DNA of 64,000 nt from Caenorhabditis elegans (lineage: Eukaryota; Nematoda; Chromadorea; Rhabditida; Rhabditidae). Positions 12,138 through 23,778 of this stretch are shown here, piece after piece (the first letter of the stretch is position 1; each line of letters begins with the position of its first letter). The translations under genes were made by a program, and so were the position numbers. The notes under the pieces were generated by a model. It worked only from the letters and a program-made list of their open reading frames with translations. It searched no databases and was not told the origin of the DNA. The stretch is from NCBI RefSeq assembly GCF_000002985.6, contig NC_003280.10, positions 14,690,501 to 14,754,500 of the forward strand, read 5' to 3'.

Positions 12138-12488
12138 CAGGGGTGTGCGGTAAATTTTGAAATTTTCCGAGCTCGCCAATTTCGGCAAATTTGACAGTTT
12201 TGCCGTGGTCGGCAAACTCGGCAAATCGAGTTTTTGATATTTGCCAATTTTGCCGTGGTATACTCGGTAAATCGCAAAATCTTTGGAGCTGAAAAAGCAC
12301 CAAAATGTGGAAAAATACTTCACTCGCTTTGTTTTTGATCGAAGCCACTAGTTTTGGACAAAATTTTTATTAAAATTTTTATGTGTGCGGCAGATTTCAA
12401 AATTTGGCGAGCTCGGCAAATTCGCGAAGTCCCCATGTTTGAAATTTGCTGTGCTCGGGAAATTCGGAAAATTTGCCGCACACCCCTG
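12138..12488. mobile_element. CAGGGGTGTGCGG palindromic element (hAT-like MITE), copy 1
   Basis: Begins CAGGGGTGTGCGG and ends with the inverse CCGCACACCCCTG. The interior is rich in CTCGGCAAATTTGCCG words. It carries no coding capacity, as expected of a non-autonomous element. Clear target-site copies are not visible here. A second element with the same ends and a clean 8-bp duplication lies at 35995-36401. Confidence 0.7.
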
Positions 12489-14810
12489 TATACATAAAAT
12501 CGCAGAGCCCAAAAATTAAACCTTTAAAAAGTATGCTGTAATTTTTGTCAGTACTCGAATCCTGGAGTATTTTTCTAAAATTCATATTTATCCCCATAAT
12601 CCATACACGTTTTCGCTCCGTAATCTGAAATTTACCGGCTGATTCATTTCTTTTCCAGCCGGTACGCGTTTTTCCCTTCAGATAATATACCACTTCGACT
12701 TAAACTTCCTTATCTCCAAATCCACTACTCGTGCCACCCTCCTGCCTTTCTTTCAACATATTTACTTCTTTCAACTGTACTACTACTAGGTCATCTTTGA
12801 AACATCCACTAAACAGATATCATCCCCACTTTTCTGAGGTATTACCAGCCCTCTTCTCTTAAGGCCAGCCCGCCATCAATCTCGACCGAATCCAGCGCCT
12901 TATCTCTATCTTTTGATCGCCCTTGTCCCTACTTTTGGGAGACTGTTTTGGTGTTGGACGGCCCGGGTGGCGGCAACGTACACGTTTTGAACTGTTTTTC
13001 TTTTTTTTTTGGAATAAAATTTTTGGTGCTATCTGTAATCCCAAATTATCTGTTATAAATAGGCCCGGCCCACATTTTGGATAAACCTTTAGCAACTCAA
13101 CAGGCCAGCGACCCCTTTTCTCGTTTGGCACCAAATCCCGCAAAGACCCTTCCCTCGCGCAACAACTTGTAATTACTCGCTTTCCTCGAGAACTTTCACT
13201 ATTCCTATGGTATCTAATTATCAATTCCTTCCGCAAGATACGGTCTTCTTGTTTCATTTCTTGCCTCCGAAGAATCCCGAATCCCGAAGAATTTCCGCTT
13301 TTTGATTTCTTTCTGATTTTTTTCTCTTTTTGTTCGCTTAGATTTTCTACACAGTTCATGTCCCACTTTGTCAGCCAACAACATCAGCAATTCATATAAA
13401 TTGGGGAAAGGGGGCTAAAAAGATAAATGGTGGATTGTATTGTGTTTTATAGGGTATATAGAAGTACACCGTTATGTGTTTTATGTATCCACTTTGGGCA
13501 AGCGAGGTGAGTGTCGGTTATGGGATGGTGAACCTGTCCTCCAGTAGGTAGATATCTTTCAGTCATTCACTCCTTTCCTCATAAAACTTTAAAAAAAAAT
13601 ACCGAAAAGGTTCATTCGAACCGTGGTGTTGGGCTCCAGAGCTATTTCTCCACTGTATTTAATGAAGCCCCACCATGCCAGTAACCATACCTCGCCGAGC
13701 CCTAGGTGCCCGATTTCAGGTGGTCATAGAGCACCCCAAGCTCCAAGTTTTGTAAATGGAAAAGTTTTCAAAATCTTCTAATCTTCTAACAAATCCCTTC
13801 TCCTTCTCCTCCTCCTCCCATCAATTTCAACCACTATGCACTATTGCACAACACGCACAGTCTTGCACTATCCCCTCATATCTCCGAAGCGGTCAAGGTC
13901 TTTGTGTGTCCGGTATGTTGTGTCTCATCATTTCATCCCGAATTTTTTTTCCATTTCTATCTCTTCCTCTGTTTTCTTATTTTTTGTTCGTTTTTCGTTC
14001 GAGAACATAGAACATCAAGGTTACTGGATCATCATCCACTTGCTGCACGGCTTTTAGACGCTTCTGTAGTCAATATATGTTAGTTTGTCTAACGCGTGCA
14101 AAAGCGGTCCACATTGCTCATGGGCGACTTCCAAGTTGATAGCCAAACGAACGTCAAGCTTATCTTGTTTTTTTTTCGAGTTTTCCAAATTTTCAGTCAA
14201 TTTTCACAAGGTTTCGATGTTTTTTAAATACAATTTAAGTCGCCACGCCTAGGTCTGAGTTTATGTTTTTTTTAACTTAAAAAAACTAGGCGTGTGCTTA
14301 TGCCTGGCTTTTATCCTAAGCATAATCCTAAGAATTTACATATGCCTAAGCTTCTCACCTGCGAAGACCAAGCACCAAGATATAAAGTTTCAATAAACTC
14401 AGGCGCAAGCCAAATTTTTTTATGGAGACTCTTTTTCCTAGCTACTATTCTCCAGACATTTTACTGAATAGTACTCACTTGCCAACAAGCATTTCATCCG
14501 AACAATAAGCAAAGAAAATCCTGTCATGCCAATAACTTATCGAATCTTTTTTCGTTTTTTTTCCTCTTCCTCCTACTCCCCACCCAACTGCTAATACTTG
14601 TTGTTCTCAGTTTTCACCACCCTTCCTACCAGTTCCACACGGCTTCTGTTCATCCTTCTTATACGTTTTTCATACCCACTTGAAATTGTGTTTAAACTGT
14701 ATGTTGGGAGGAATTTCAAATTTTGAAACAAAAAATTGCGTTGTTTGCGTACTTTTACTTACTTATACCTCTCATATGTCACCTTGAAACCGTTTTGGAA
14801 ATCTTTCGAG
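12489..14810. other. intergenic upstream region, no supported gene
   Basis: Holds a frame of about 500 bases open on the - strand (12859-13359), which I do not accept as a gene, and C/T-rich stretches near 12700-13000 and 13800-14000. A possible untranslated exon end (GCGAG followed by GTGAGTG, near 13505) could donate to the acceptor just before the ATG at 15016. That is speculative. Confidence 0.4.
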
Positions 14811-14814
14811 ACTA

Positions 14815-14945
14815 TGTTCACCCGGGAGTCAAACCTTGGAGTAATTTTCCAAAGGCAAGTCTTTTACCGACTGAGCCATAAGATATGGCTCCGTCGGTAA
14901 GATGGATGGTTTTGGAGCAGAAGGTCAAAGGTTGGACCCCCGAAA
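14815..14945. repeat. head-to-head pair of tRNA-like sequences
   Basis: On the - strand (about 14884 to 14819) there is an A-box-like TGGCTCAGTCGGTA followed about 36 bases later by a B-box-like GGTTTGACTCC. Directly next to it on the + strand (14885-14945) is TGGCTCCGTCGGTAAGATGG followed by a weaker B-box, GGTTGGACCCC. Neither folds by eye into a complete tRNA with acceptor and anticodon arms, so I call them tRNA-derived remnants (SINE or pseudogene), not functional genes. Confidence 0.45.
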
Positions 14946-15015
14946 TTCAAGAATGTAGTTTCTCGTATCTTCTTTATTCATCTGTGCATTCTAAAATGAA
15001 CCAATAATTGCAGAA

Positions 15016-18000
15016 ATGTTAATACGAGCAGTGTTAGCACTGCTTCTGGCGACCCTCGCCACGGCACACATCAAACTTGTCTACCCGCCAGCTCGAGCTC
15101 CGGCTCTCGACTTTTACAGCTCATCAAACAGTCAACCACCATGTGGAGTCAAGAAACCGGCACCCGGAGAAGGTGTCCGAACCTTCATGAAAGCCGGATC
15201 CACAGTTGAGATGAATTGGTTTGTAGCTGTTCCGCATATGGTTAGTTATGTTTAAAATTAGATTTTTTTATCTGAAAATTTAGATTTCCCGAAATAAAGC
15301 AGCAAATTTTAACTACAGAAATACAAAGACAAAAAGTCCAAAAATTGCCACTTGTTTTATCAAAAAGTTGCAAACTTTTTCTATGTTTCTGTAGTTAAAC
15401 GTATGTTTTATATCTTCAAAATTAACCAACATTTTAGTGCGCCAAATCTATCATTTTCCTCACTCAATTTCAATTTTAAATTTAATGAAACGGTCACTAA
15501 ATCCACTCGCTCATCTTTCTTACTTTCCTCACACAGCCATAAAAAGTGTATTACATAATAATGCGTTCGACCCGAATTGGTCCTACCAATTAGTGTCGGC
15601 ATCTCGTACTATTGGGGGAGGAGGGAAGAGGGAAGAAAGGTGGATGGCATTGACCTGATCATAAACTATAGATATCAGAGACTCGGAGACAGGACCTGCC
15701 AATCCAATATGAGTTATCTGATTTTGGAAAGAGTGTTGAAACGTAATAATAGTACTGTTGTATTATTAGGGAGAAGATGGAAATTTTGGAGGAAAGTGCA
15801 CATGGAGTACACTTGGCTTCTCTCCAAACAGCTGAAGAAAATTTTTCAAAAATCGGGCTATTTTCTGGAAATGTTCTGATAATTCAACTAAATTGGGGTT
15901 TGGCTGATATGCATGACCCGACATCTACGGGGTTCCGTGGCGTGCAAAGTTGAAGCTCAGGGAATTTCAAGGTGGCGGTGTCCGAGATTTCTTTAATATT
16001 CTAAAAAAAAAGTTATGCATTAATTCCCACTTGACTTATAAATTTCACTTTCCTCTAAAAAACAACTGCTGACCGACAAGAACCTCCTTGACTTTTTAAA
16101 ACTGAACCCAACCAAGTATCTTTTCAATTGACTATCGGATTTGAACTAGGTTAAGAGATTGTGACTCTTCTCACTGAGAGAGAAAAAAGACGTTGATTGA
16201 TGAAAAATTCCGTCGGTAAGATGACCCAGTTTAGCGGGAAAAAAGAAAATAACAGAAACAGTTGGATTTCCGGACAGAGAGGGATTTTTGGATTCAAAAT
16301 CAATTAATAAAAAAACCATAACTTTCAGGGTGGAATTCGTTTGGAAGTTCTCAACTCGTCGGATGAGCCAATTGCCATTTTCACCAACTTCAATGATGCT
16401 TTTAACGTGACGTACGTTTTTTATTTTTAAACTTTATTTTTATTATCTGACGTAGTGCCCACATTTTATAGGTTTTCAAATTTTTCTAGAGTTTTCCAGA
16501 ATTTTCCAGAGCCTTCCAGAGAAATTTGGAAGTTTCTCAAAAAGCTCAGAAAGTTTCCAAAAATTCCCTTTTAAAATTTTTTATTTTTCCGTTGTTTGCC
16601 GGAAATTTTAAGTGGGATAAAAAAATAATTTTAGATAATTTCATAGAACTTGGTTACTTTTCAAATTTTTTCCGGCAAATCGGCAAATCGGCAAATTGCC
16701 GGCATTAAAAATTTCCGGAAAATCGGCTAAAAATAAATTTGCCGAACGGCAATTTCCCTGGTTCAAATTGCAGCAAAATCAATTTTAAATACATTTTTCT
16801 GGTAATCGCCAATATTTCAGAGAAACCACGAAAAAGGTGGAGCTTCCACCAAACTTCGAGTGCAAGGACTGTGCAATCCGAATGACAACCCAAGCCACCG
16901 AATATGGAAACTCATATTTCTTCTATTCGTGCGCCGATATCAACATCGTCAACGTGATTCCCGACGGAGACACGTGTGTCGGAAACGGCAATCGTATGAA
17001 TGGAGTGTGTCAGTGCTTCGATGGCTTCTACGGATCTGAATGTCAATTTCAGGACGAGTGCAAGGAGGATGATGACTGTGGAGTTCAGGGATATTGTCGA
17101 CTTGGAGGGGATACTCCAAGACGTCAGTGCTTCTGCCCAACAAGCAGATATGGAAAGACTTGTGAACTTGGTGAGTTGCGAGAAAATATTAATCCAGAAT
17201 GTTCATATTCTATATTTCAGAATCCGACAGCATCCGAAGCGTCTCTGACTTTGACGAGACTCTCTACCAAAAACGCGAGGATCAAGGAAACAAGATCTAC
17301 TGGAGACTGCTCAAGGACGAGATCGAATTCGTACTCCGTTACCCAGGACAATCATGGATCGCCGTCGGATGGAAGAGTCCGGAAGCCACCTGTGATCTTT
17401 CAGCTGGTGACTTTGCTGGAAGAAACGTGGCGACCACCTCTTCATCTCCATCCTCTACCATCTCCTCGATTATCACCAATGCCACGTCACGCGAACAGAA
17501 TGACGCTGGAGATCAGGAATGCGGACCAAATGAGCAATGGTCCGAGTGTCCAGAGAGCTCTAGAGAATGCGAGCATTCTTGTGATTGGACGCATTTCCCG
17601 GAGACCACCCCGAACTGCCCGAACAGCTGTGGAACTCCAAGATGCATCTGCAAGGAAGGATTCGTAAGAATGGCTAACGATGAGGATGTTTGTGTTCCAT
17701 TCGACTTCTGTGACAAGACTGTTGAGAATGAGGAGACGTGCGAGGCCAACTCTACGTGGGCAAAGTGCGGAACTGCTTGTGAGCCAACATGTGCCAATAT
17801 GTACGACACTGCTCCGTGTCCAGCAAGCTGTGAGAAACCAGGCTGCACTTGTGCTGACAACTATGTTAGACACAATGGAAAATGTATCTATTGGGGTGAC
17901 TGCCCAGAGTTGAAGGACGAGAAGGTTACCACCAAGAAACACGAGGTTGTGGAGACTACTCAAAGCACGATTGACAGAAATGAAATCACACAACCCTCGG

Positions 18001-21000
18001 AAGCTTCTAAGGGAACCACTCAGAAGGTTATTGTCACTGAATGCAGTTTGAATGAGACGTTGAATGAGTGTGGAAGAGTTTGTGAGGCTGATTGTTTCTC
18101 GATCTTCACTAGATCAGAATGCACAGATTGTGGATCAGCGGCATGTGCTTGCCTTCAGGGGTATGCCCGTAACCCACAAGGTCAATGTGTCTACTGGGGA
18201 GATTGTCCGACTGATGGTAATTAATTTTATTTAAACTATCTCTCTCTAGCTACAATTCATTAAAAATAAATATTTCAGTCCAACCTACAACTTTAAAATC
18301 CACTGCTCCAACAACCCCAGTCCCAACGCAAACTGCTCCTCCAAGTGTGAACGGGGATGTCTGCTACGGAGACTTCCGCTACCCAGCTGGATGCTCGGAT
18401 TGTGAGTACAAACTCTCTTGGAACTATATGGAAGAGACCGACGAGATCGAGTTCTCCCTCGAGACCCGTGTCAATGACAACTCTTGGACTGGAGTCGGCT
18501 TCAGCAAGGATGGAACTATGGTTGACGCCGATATGATCATCGTGACCACAAGAAACGGAAAGATTCAGCTGAACGACATGCAAAGCCGTGGTTACGATCA
18601 GCCAGCAATGGACGCCGTGCAGAATGTGAAGAGCAGCACCGACGTCATCGGAACCTATTCCAACGGTGTCCTTCGTGCTCAATTTGTGAGAAAGGTGAAC
18701 ACTGGTGATGATACTGATAAGCAATTCGATGGAGATTCCTGCTGGAAGATGCTTTACCCGATTGCCGGCGGAAAATTGGATCAATATGGAAATGTGTCAA
18801 TTCACTTGAGCACTCCACTATCGTCTGACAAGCCAGTTTGCATCAGAAGCTGTACTGGAGGGAAGAAGGCTACTACTAGCTCAGCATCCTCAGCCCCAGC
18901 ATCCTATACCTGCACCAATGAATACCGCTTCCCAGAGGGATGTGCTGACAAGGACTGCGACTACGTTGCAAAATGGAACGTTGACTCTGCAAAGAAAGAT
19001 GTCCGCTTCGAGATCACTGCCAAGACCCCGGGACGTTGGACTGGAATTGGATTCTCCAGAGACGGACAAATGACAAATGCAGATATGTACACCGGATGGT
19101 TCTTTGACGGCAAGGCATACATCGTGGATCGGTTTGCCTATGGAAGACAACTTCCAGCAATTGATCCAGCTGACAGACAGGATATCTACGATATGGGAGG
19201 AAAGGTGGAGGATGATTTGCAGACTATTTGGTTCCGCAGAAAGCTCATCTCCAAGGACACGAAAACCGATGTCTCTCTCGACGAGTGCCACTACTTCCTG
19301 TTCCCAGTTGGTGGAGGTCGTGTGTTGGCTCGCAAGAGCTCTGACTTCACAAACCCCAAGACTCCAATTGGATACCACGATCAAGTTCAGCCACAAGTAT
19401 CAGCTACCAAGATCTGCTTATGTGATGAAACCGGAAAGACTGTGTCCCATGAAACCAAGGCTCCGATCTCCCGCAGAGTCCGTCGAGCTGCTACTCGTGT
19501 TGCCACAAGCGCCATGCACTGCGCCGATATGGTCGTTGGAATGGTGTCCAATGGTCGTGCTCGTATTATGGATATGTACTCACCATCGAAGGCTACACCT
19601 ATGGAGGATACATTCTTTGGTGGAGAAAACTCGCTGACTTCTGCCGCCGCCTTCCAGGAGGATGGAGTCACTACTCTGATCTTCCGCAAGAAGCTCCAAG
19701 CCGAGGAGAAATGGGATAACTCGTTTGTTAACGGACCAATGACAGTTATCTGGGCTAAGGGCGCGGATCCTATGAACTACGTGCACACTACTGGAGGTGC
19801 TCCAATCAAGGCTGCTCCAGAGTTCTTCGAGAATGCTATGAAGTACCACGGAAAGAATGCCAGAGGTGTCATGACAGTCAACTTCTTCGAGGAAGTTGAA
19901 ACATCTGTAGAATCTCGCCCACAGCCACCAACAGTCCATGGAATGCATTTGGAGGACACATGTGAAGGTAGTATCCGTCATCCAGAAGGATGTACTGGAG
20001 AGCAGTGTATCTACACCATTTCCTGGATTTCTGATGGATCAGTAGCCCGATTCACGATTCACGGAGCACTGCAGACAAGCCAATGGACTGCCCTCGGATT
20101 TTCCACTGATGGAAACATGGCTGCCGCTGATGCAGTAGTCATTGGAATCCAGAACAATGCAGTAATGGTGACAGACCAGTTCATGCCAAACTACGGAAGA
20201 CCAGTGGTGGATGAGCAGCAGGATATCTTCGATGTGGAGACCACTTATGTCAATGGATACTTGACTGCCAACTTCTCTCGTGAACTTCACAGCGAGGATG
20301 AGTTCGATGTGGATCTTCAGGAATGTGTCTTTTTGCTCTATTCTCCATTCGGAGGAGTTATTGAAAAGAACGGAGAGATTAGAAAGCATGAGACGACGCC
20401 GCTCAAGAGTAAGTCGAAGATCTGTTTGAACAAGTGCACTGAGCAGAAGGTTATGGAAGCTACCACAACTACCGACGCACCTGAAGAGGTTACAGCTGAG
20501 ACTAGCACAACAACTACAACAGATGTTAAACCAGTTCCAACGTCTACCAAGAAGACCATCTCATCATCTGGAACCACAACGAAGGTCCTTATGCCACCAA
20601 TGCACACCAAACACTCCTACACTGTCTACGAGCCAGAAGTCTCTGCCAAGCGTCGTTACGGCCTCCGCGTCAGAATTCTCAACCGTGAATTCAACGAGGC
20701 ACTCAACGATCCAAAGACAGGATACTACCAAGATTTCACCAAAGAAGTCACTCAATCAATCGACGAGCTTCTCGCCAAGAGATGGAAGGGAATGCGAGTC
20801 TCCAAGATTGTCGGCTACGAAAAAGGATCAGTCATCGCCGAGTTCGAAGTGGTCGCCATGGAAGATACCGCCAAGCCTATGGAGCTCAAATCAATGGTTG
20901 AGGAGAATGCGGTTCGTGGTCAAATCGGAGCCTTCTCTATCGAGCCATCAACCGTTAAAGTCACTGAGGTCGATACCACCACTGCTCCATCCAATGAGGA

Positions 21001-22100
21001 AACTCTCACAGATTGGCGAATGTGGCGCAACATCGTCGTCATCGCTGGTTGCTCAGTGGCTACTGCTATTGCTGTATTATGCATTTGCTACATGTGTTGC
21101 TCAAAATGCAAAAAGAGGACCTATGTGAGTTTTTGAGATGAAGGTTGTGCAAATTATATGAGTTTTCAGACCGCCTACCCAGTCGCCGATCATCACATGT
21201 CGTACGCCAGTAGAATGTGTAAGTTTGGATTAAGATAGACCGGCAAAAATCAATATAACTTTTACAGTAAACGAGAAAGGAGGATTCGACAATGCCATCT
21301 ACCACCAACCACAGCGATTCTATTCCCAAACGACGGTCGCATCGACCAAAGTAACATCGGCCTCTGCTGCTCACGGTGCCGACCCAAATGGAAATATTGA
21401 AGGACCACCAGGAGGTGTTGGAGAGACTACTTACGCCGAGTGGTATTCTAAGGTTGGCTTTTGGCCTGATTTATGAACTAAGAAGTTTTGAGGATCTTAT
21501 GTTGCCAGTGCCTCTAGACTGGATAACTGTAGATTAGGGCAGCTGCGGTTCGTCAAATTTTTGGCAAAATCGTCAAATTGCCCGCTTGCCGATTTGCCGG
21601 AAACTTTCATTTTCAACAAATTGCCGATTTGCCGGAAATTTTCAATTCCGACAATTTACCGATTTGCCGGAAATTTCAATTTTCGGCAAATTGCCGATTT
21701 GCCATTTGCCGGAATAAATCGTTTGCCATCCACCCCTGCTGTAGATATTCATAAAATCTCTCTATAATTTTCCGGCAAATTGATTTCACGCAAACAGAAA
21801 TTTGCCTGAATTGAAAACTTCTGGCAAATCGGCAAACCGGCAATTTGCCAAACGGTAATTGCCTATGTAGTACTACGTCAAAGACTGAGCCCGAACAAAT
21901 TACAGGTCGGATCAAAGCCCGCATCCCAACAACACGAAGAAGTCCCACCACAACAACAGCAGCCACCAGTCCAGTCCCGACCACCATCCACGACGCCATA
22001 CGTGTCATATCCCAACGATCCGACAGGCTACTACACGTTGGGCGGCCGTCATCGGCAGAACTCGGCGAGCTCGAATAATAAGTATGCCACTAAGTATTAG
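15016..22100 (+). CDS. membrane-anchored LPMO-like/EGF/TIL/DOMON/SEA multidomain protein, 1642 residues
   Basis: Exons: 15016-15240, 16329-16411, 16821-17170, 17221-18216, 18279-21124, 21170-21218, 21268-21452, 21906-22100. All junctions are GT/AG and the total is divisible by three. The start ATG lies two bases after an acceptor (TTGCAG). Residues 1-17 are a signal peptide; cleavage would leave His18 as the first residue (HIKLVYPPARAP). With His74 (FVAVPHMGG) and Tyr138 in YSCADI this resembles the histidine-brace copper domain of LPMO and X325/BIM1-type proteins. Then come two EGF-like units (about 150-219), a short DOMON-like stretch (about 222-310), three Cys-rich TIL-like units (about 319-545), DOMON domains at about 579-742, 762-932, a half-length one at 963-1090, and 1112-1271, a Thr-rich linker, a SEA-like region (about 1339-1456), a membrane span (about 1468-1492) and a 150-residue Gln/Pro-rich tail ending NKYATKY. 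A furin-like RRVRR precedes the half DOMON. DOMON domains typically bind heme or sugar, so an extracellular redox role is an inference. Confidence 0.9.
16660..16765. repeat. CGGCAAATCGGCAAAT-type repeat in an intron
   Basis: A short cluster of CGGCAAAT, TTGCCGG and TTGCCGAACGGCAA words lies in the second intron of the DOMON gene. It is the smallest of about a dozen clusters of this family in the window. Confidence 0.7.
21540..21855. repeat. CGGCAAATTGCCGG array in the last intron of the DOMON gene (copy 1)
   Basis: About ten variants of GATTTGCCGGAAATTTTCAA and its inverse lie between exons 7 and 8 of the DOMON gene. An identical array lies at 28610-28925 in the second duplication copy. Confidence 0.8.
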
Positions 22101-22280
22101 ATAATCTTTAATATATTTAATATATCTGTTTGACTTTATCTCAATCTTCGGTGTGCGCGATCACGCTTCATTTTTTGTTTGTTTTTAATTTTTTATTTCA
22201 AACTTCGAGTAGTGGTATTGCGGATTTTTTGTTAAGATTTTGAATAACCGCGCAAATTAACTTCCCCGCACTGCAGCTAT

Positions 22281-22493
22281 TACGGAAACAAATTTCTGAG
22301 AATGCGTATTGGGCAAAATTTTTGACGCGCAACATATCTTGTAGCGAATTCGATTTTGTTACGTTTCAAAAATCGAGCCCGTAAATCGACACAAGCGCTA
22401 CAGTAGTCATTTAAAGGATTACTTTAGTTTTCGCTACGAGATATTTTCAAACATGTTGCCAAATACGCATTCACAGAAATTTGTATTCCCGTA
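22281..22493. mobile_element. palindromic CTACAGTA/GCTACGAGATATTTT element (copy 1)
   Basis: The element is an imperfect inverted repeat. GAGAATGCGTATTGGGCAAA at the left mirrors GCCAAATACGCATTC at the right, with TACGG at the left end and TTCCCGTA at the right. Inside are GCGCTACAGTAGTCATTTAAA and TTTTCGCTACGAGATATTTT. Relatives lie at 35455-35680 and 41515-41790, and an identical copy at 29351-29563. It has no coding capacity. Confidence 0.7.
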
Positions 22494-23282
22494 AAACCTA
22501 TCGATTTTTGCTGCCTGGCCGCGGAGAAAACTCGGCCACGCCGCAAATCTCCAAATATTTTATTTCCCCCCGCCCTTGCTCATGTCGATTGTATAGTGTC
22601 TTTCTTATTTTTTCCACCCTCCCAACTTCCCCCAAAACTTGTACTGGTGTCTGTTCTGTTTCTTTTTTTAAATTTTGTGTTTCCCAACTTCTCAGATTTT
22701 CAGATTTTTTACAAAATTCTAATCATAAAGATTTATTATTTTTCATAGCAAAAAGAAGAAAAAAAAAGAAAAATCTCTTACAGAGAATGGGAGCTACTAA
22801 ACGGGAAAAGAAAATCACTGAAATTATGCGAAACCGGTGTTAAAGAATTGGGTGGGTGTGTGGTGGTATCCAGAAGATACTCAGTCTTTGGTAACAGGGA
22901 GCCGGGTAACAAATATCTTGATAAAGCGGGAACATAAAAGAATGAAGAAATTTTAAAAAAATCATAAAATGCGTATTATATTTAGACACTATCCACGTCG
23001 ATGTGTTGATCCTTATTAATTCTGAAATAAAAAAATAAATATTAAGGATTTTTTTGTTTTTTTTTCAACCTGTTAATTTTGCATCTCAAAATGTTAGGGA
23101 ACAAAAAAGTTGGAGATTAGTAGGATCTCGTTATATTAAAAATTATCTAGTTAGGTCGAACCTTTTCTTGTCTAACATCTCTATTGGTCGGTTCACTAGC
23201 ACCACAACGATGTCCTAAAATAGTGAGAGTGCTACTCAAATAGGTTTTGAAAAAGTGCAACACTATTAAAATGTTATCGGGT
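22494..23282. other. spacer between convergent genes, no gene seen (copy 1)
   Basis: Mostly pyrimidine-rich and AT-rich sequence downstream of the DOMON stop codon. No exon, RNA gene or clear repeat was recognised. The same sequence recurs at 29564-30352. Confidence 0.5.
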
Positions 23283-23576
23283 TATTCATGTGTTGTAGAA
23301 AAATGCAAGTATGTATTTTATGCATTTTTCCCTCTATTGCATGTCGAAAAATGTTTTTAAAAATATTTATTTTTGCATTTTTCGACATTTTTCGACATCG
23401 ACCCACTTCACATACACATGTCTCTCTGCGTCTCTCGCTTTCAGCATGTGAAGTGAAGCTCGGTCAATGTCGAAAAATGCAAAAAAAAATGACTTCGTTT
23501 TATTACATTTTTCGACACTCATGAATAATGGTAAAAATGTATAAAAATGCATTTTTACATTTTTCTACATTACATG
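23283..23576. mobile_element. palindromic TGTAGAAAAATGCA element (copy 1)
   Basis: Outer ends TTGTAGAAAAATGCA and GCATTTTTACATTTTTCTAC are inverse. Inner blocks TTTTGCATTTTTCGACATT and AATGTCGAAAAATGCAAAA are inverse around a centre with CACTTCACATACACATG and CATGTGAAGTGAAG. It is a nested fold-back element without coding capacity. An identical copy lies at 30353-30646. Confidence 0.7.
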
Positions 23577-23699
23577 AATAAATCCTTGTCTTAATGATAC
23601 TGATTCTTCAATTTTTAAGTATAAAATTTGCAGAAAAAAATGAGCCTATTTCGAAAATCGGATGCGAATAAGCTCATTTCAATGTTTAGGTGGAGTTCG

Positions 23700-23735
23700 A
23701 AAAATGAGGATTTATATGCTAAATCCTCATTTTCC
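23700..23735. repeat. short perfect hairpin (copy 1)
   Basis: AAAATGAGGATTTA, a 5-base loop, then TAAATCCTCATTTT gives a 14-bp perfect stem just 3' of the glutaminase stop. It could act in the 3' UTR or be a fold-back remnant. An identical hairpin lies at 30770-30805. Confidence 0.6.
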
Positions 23736-23778
23736 AAAGCCGACAAGAATAACACAAAAAACAAAAAAGTTAGACAAC

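Noticed and set aside
12859..13359. 500-base frame open on the - strand
   Set aside because: The predicted peptide is Lys/Arg-rich without recognisable motifs, codon choice is not worm-like, there are no splice sites in phase with neighbours, and part of it runs over homopolymers.
17487..20610. Multiple long antisense and alternate-frame ORFs across the DOMON exons
   Set aside because: They are shadows of a long coding exon; the sense frame explains the sequence fully, with domain matches.
23700..23735. microRNA precursor
   Set aside because: The stem is only 14 bp with a 5-base loop, too short for a miRNA hairpin.
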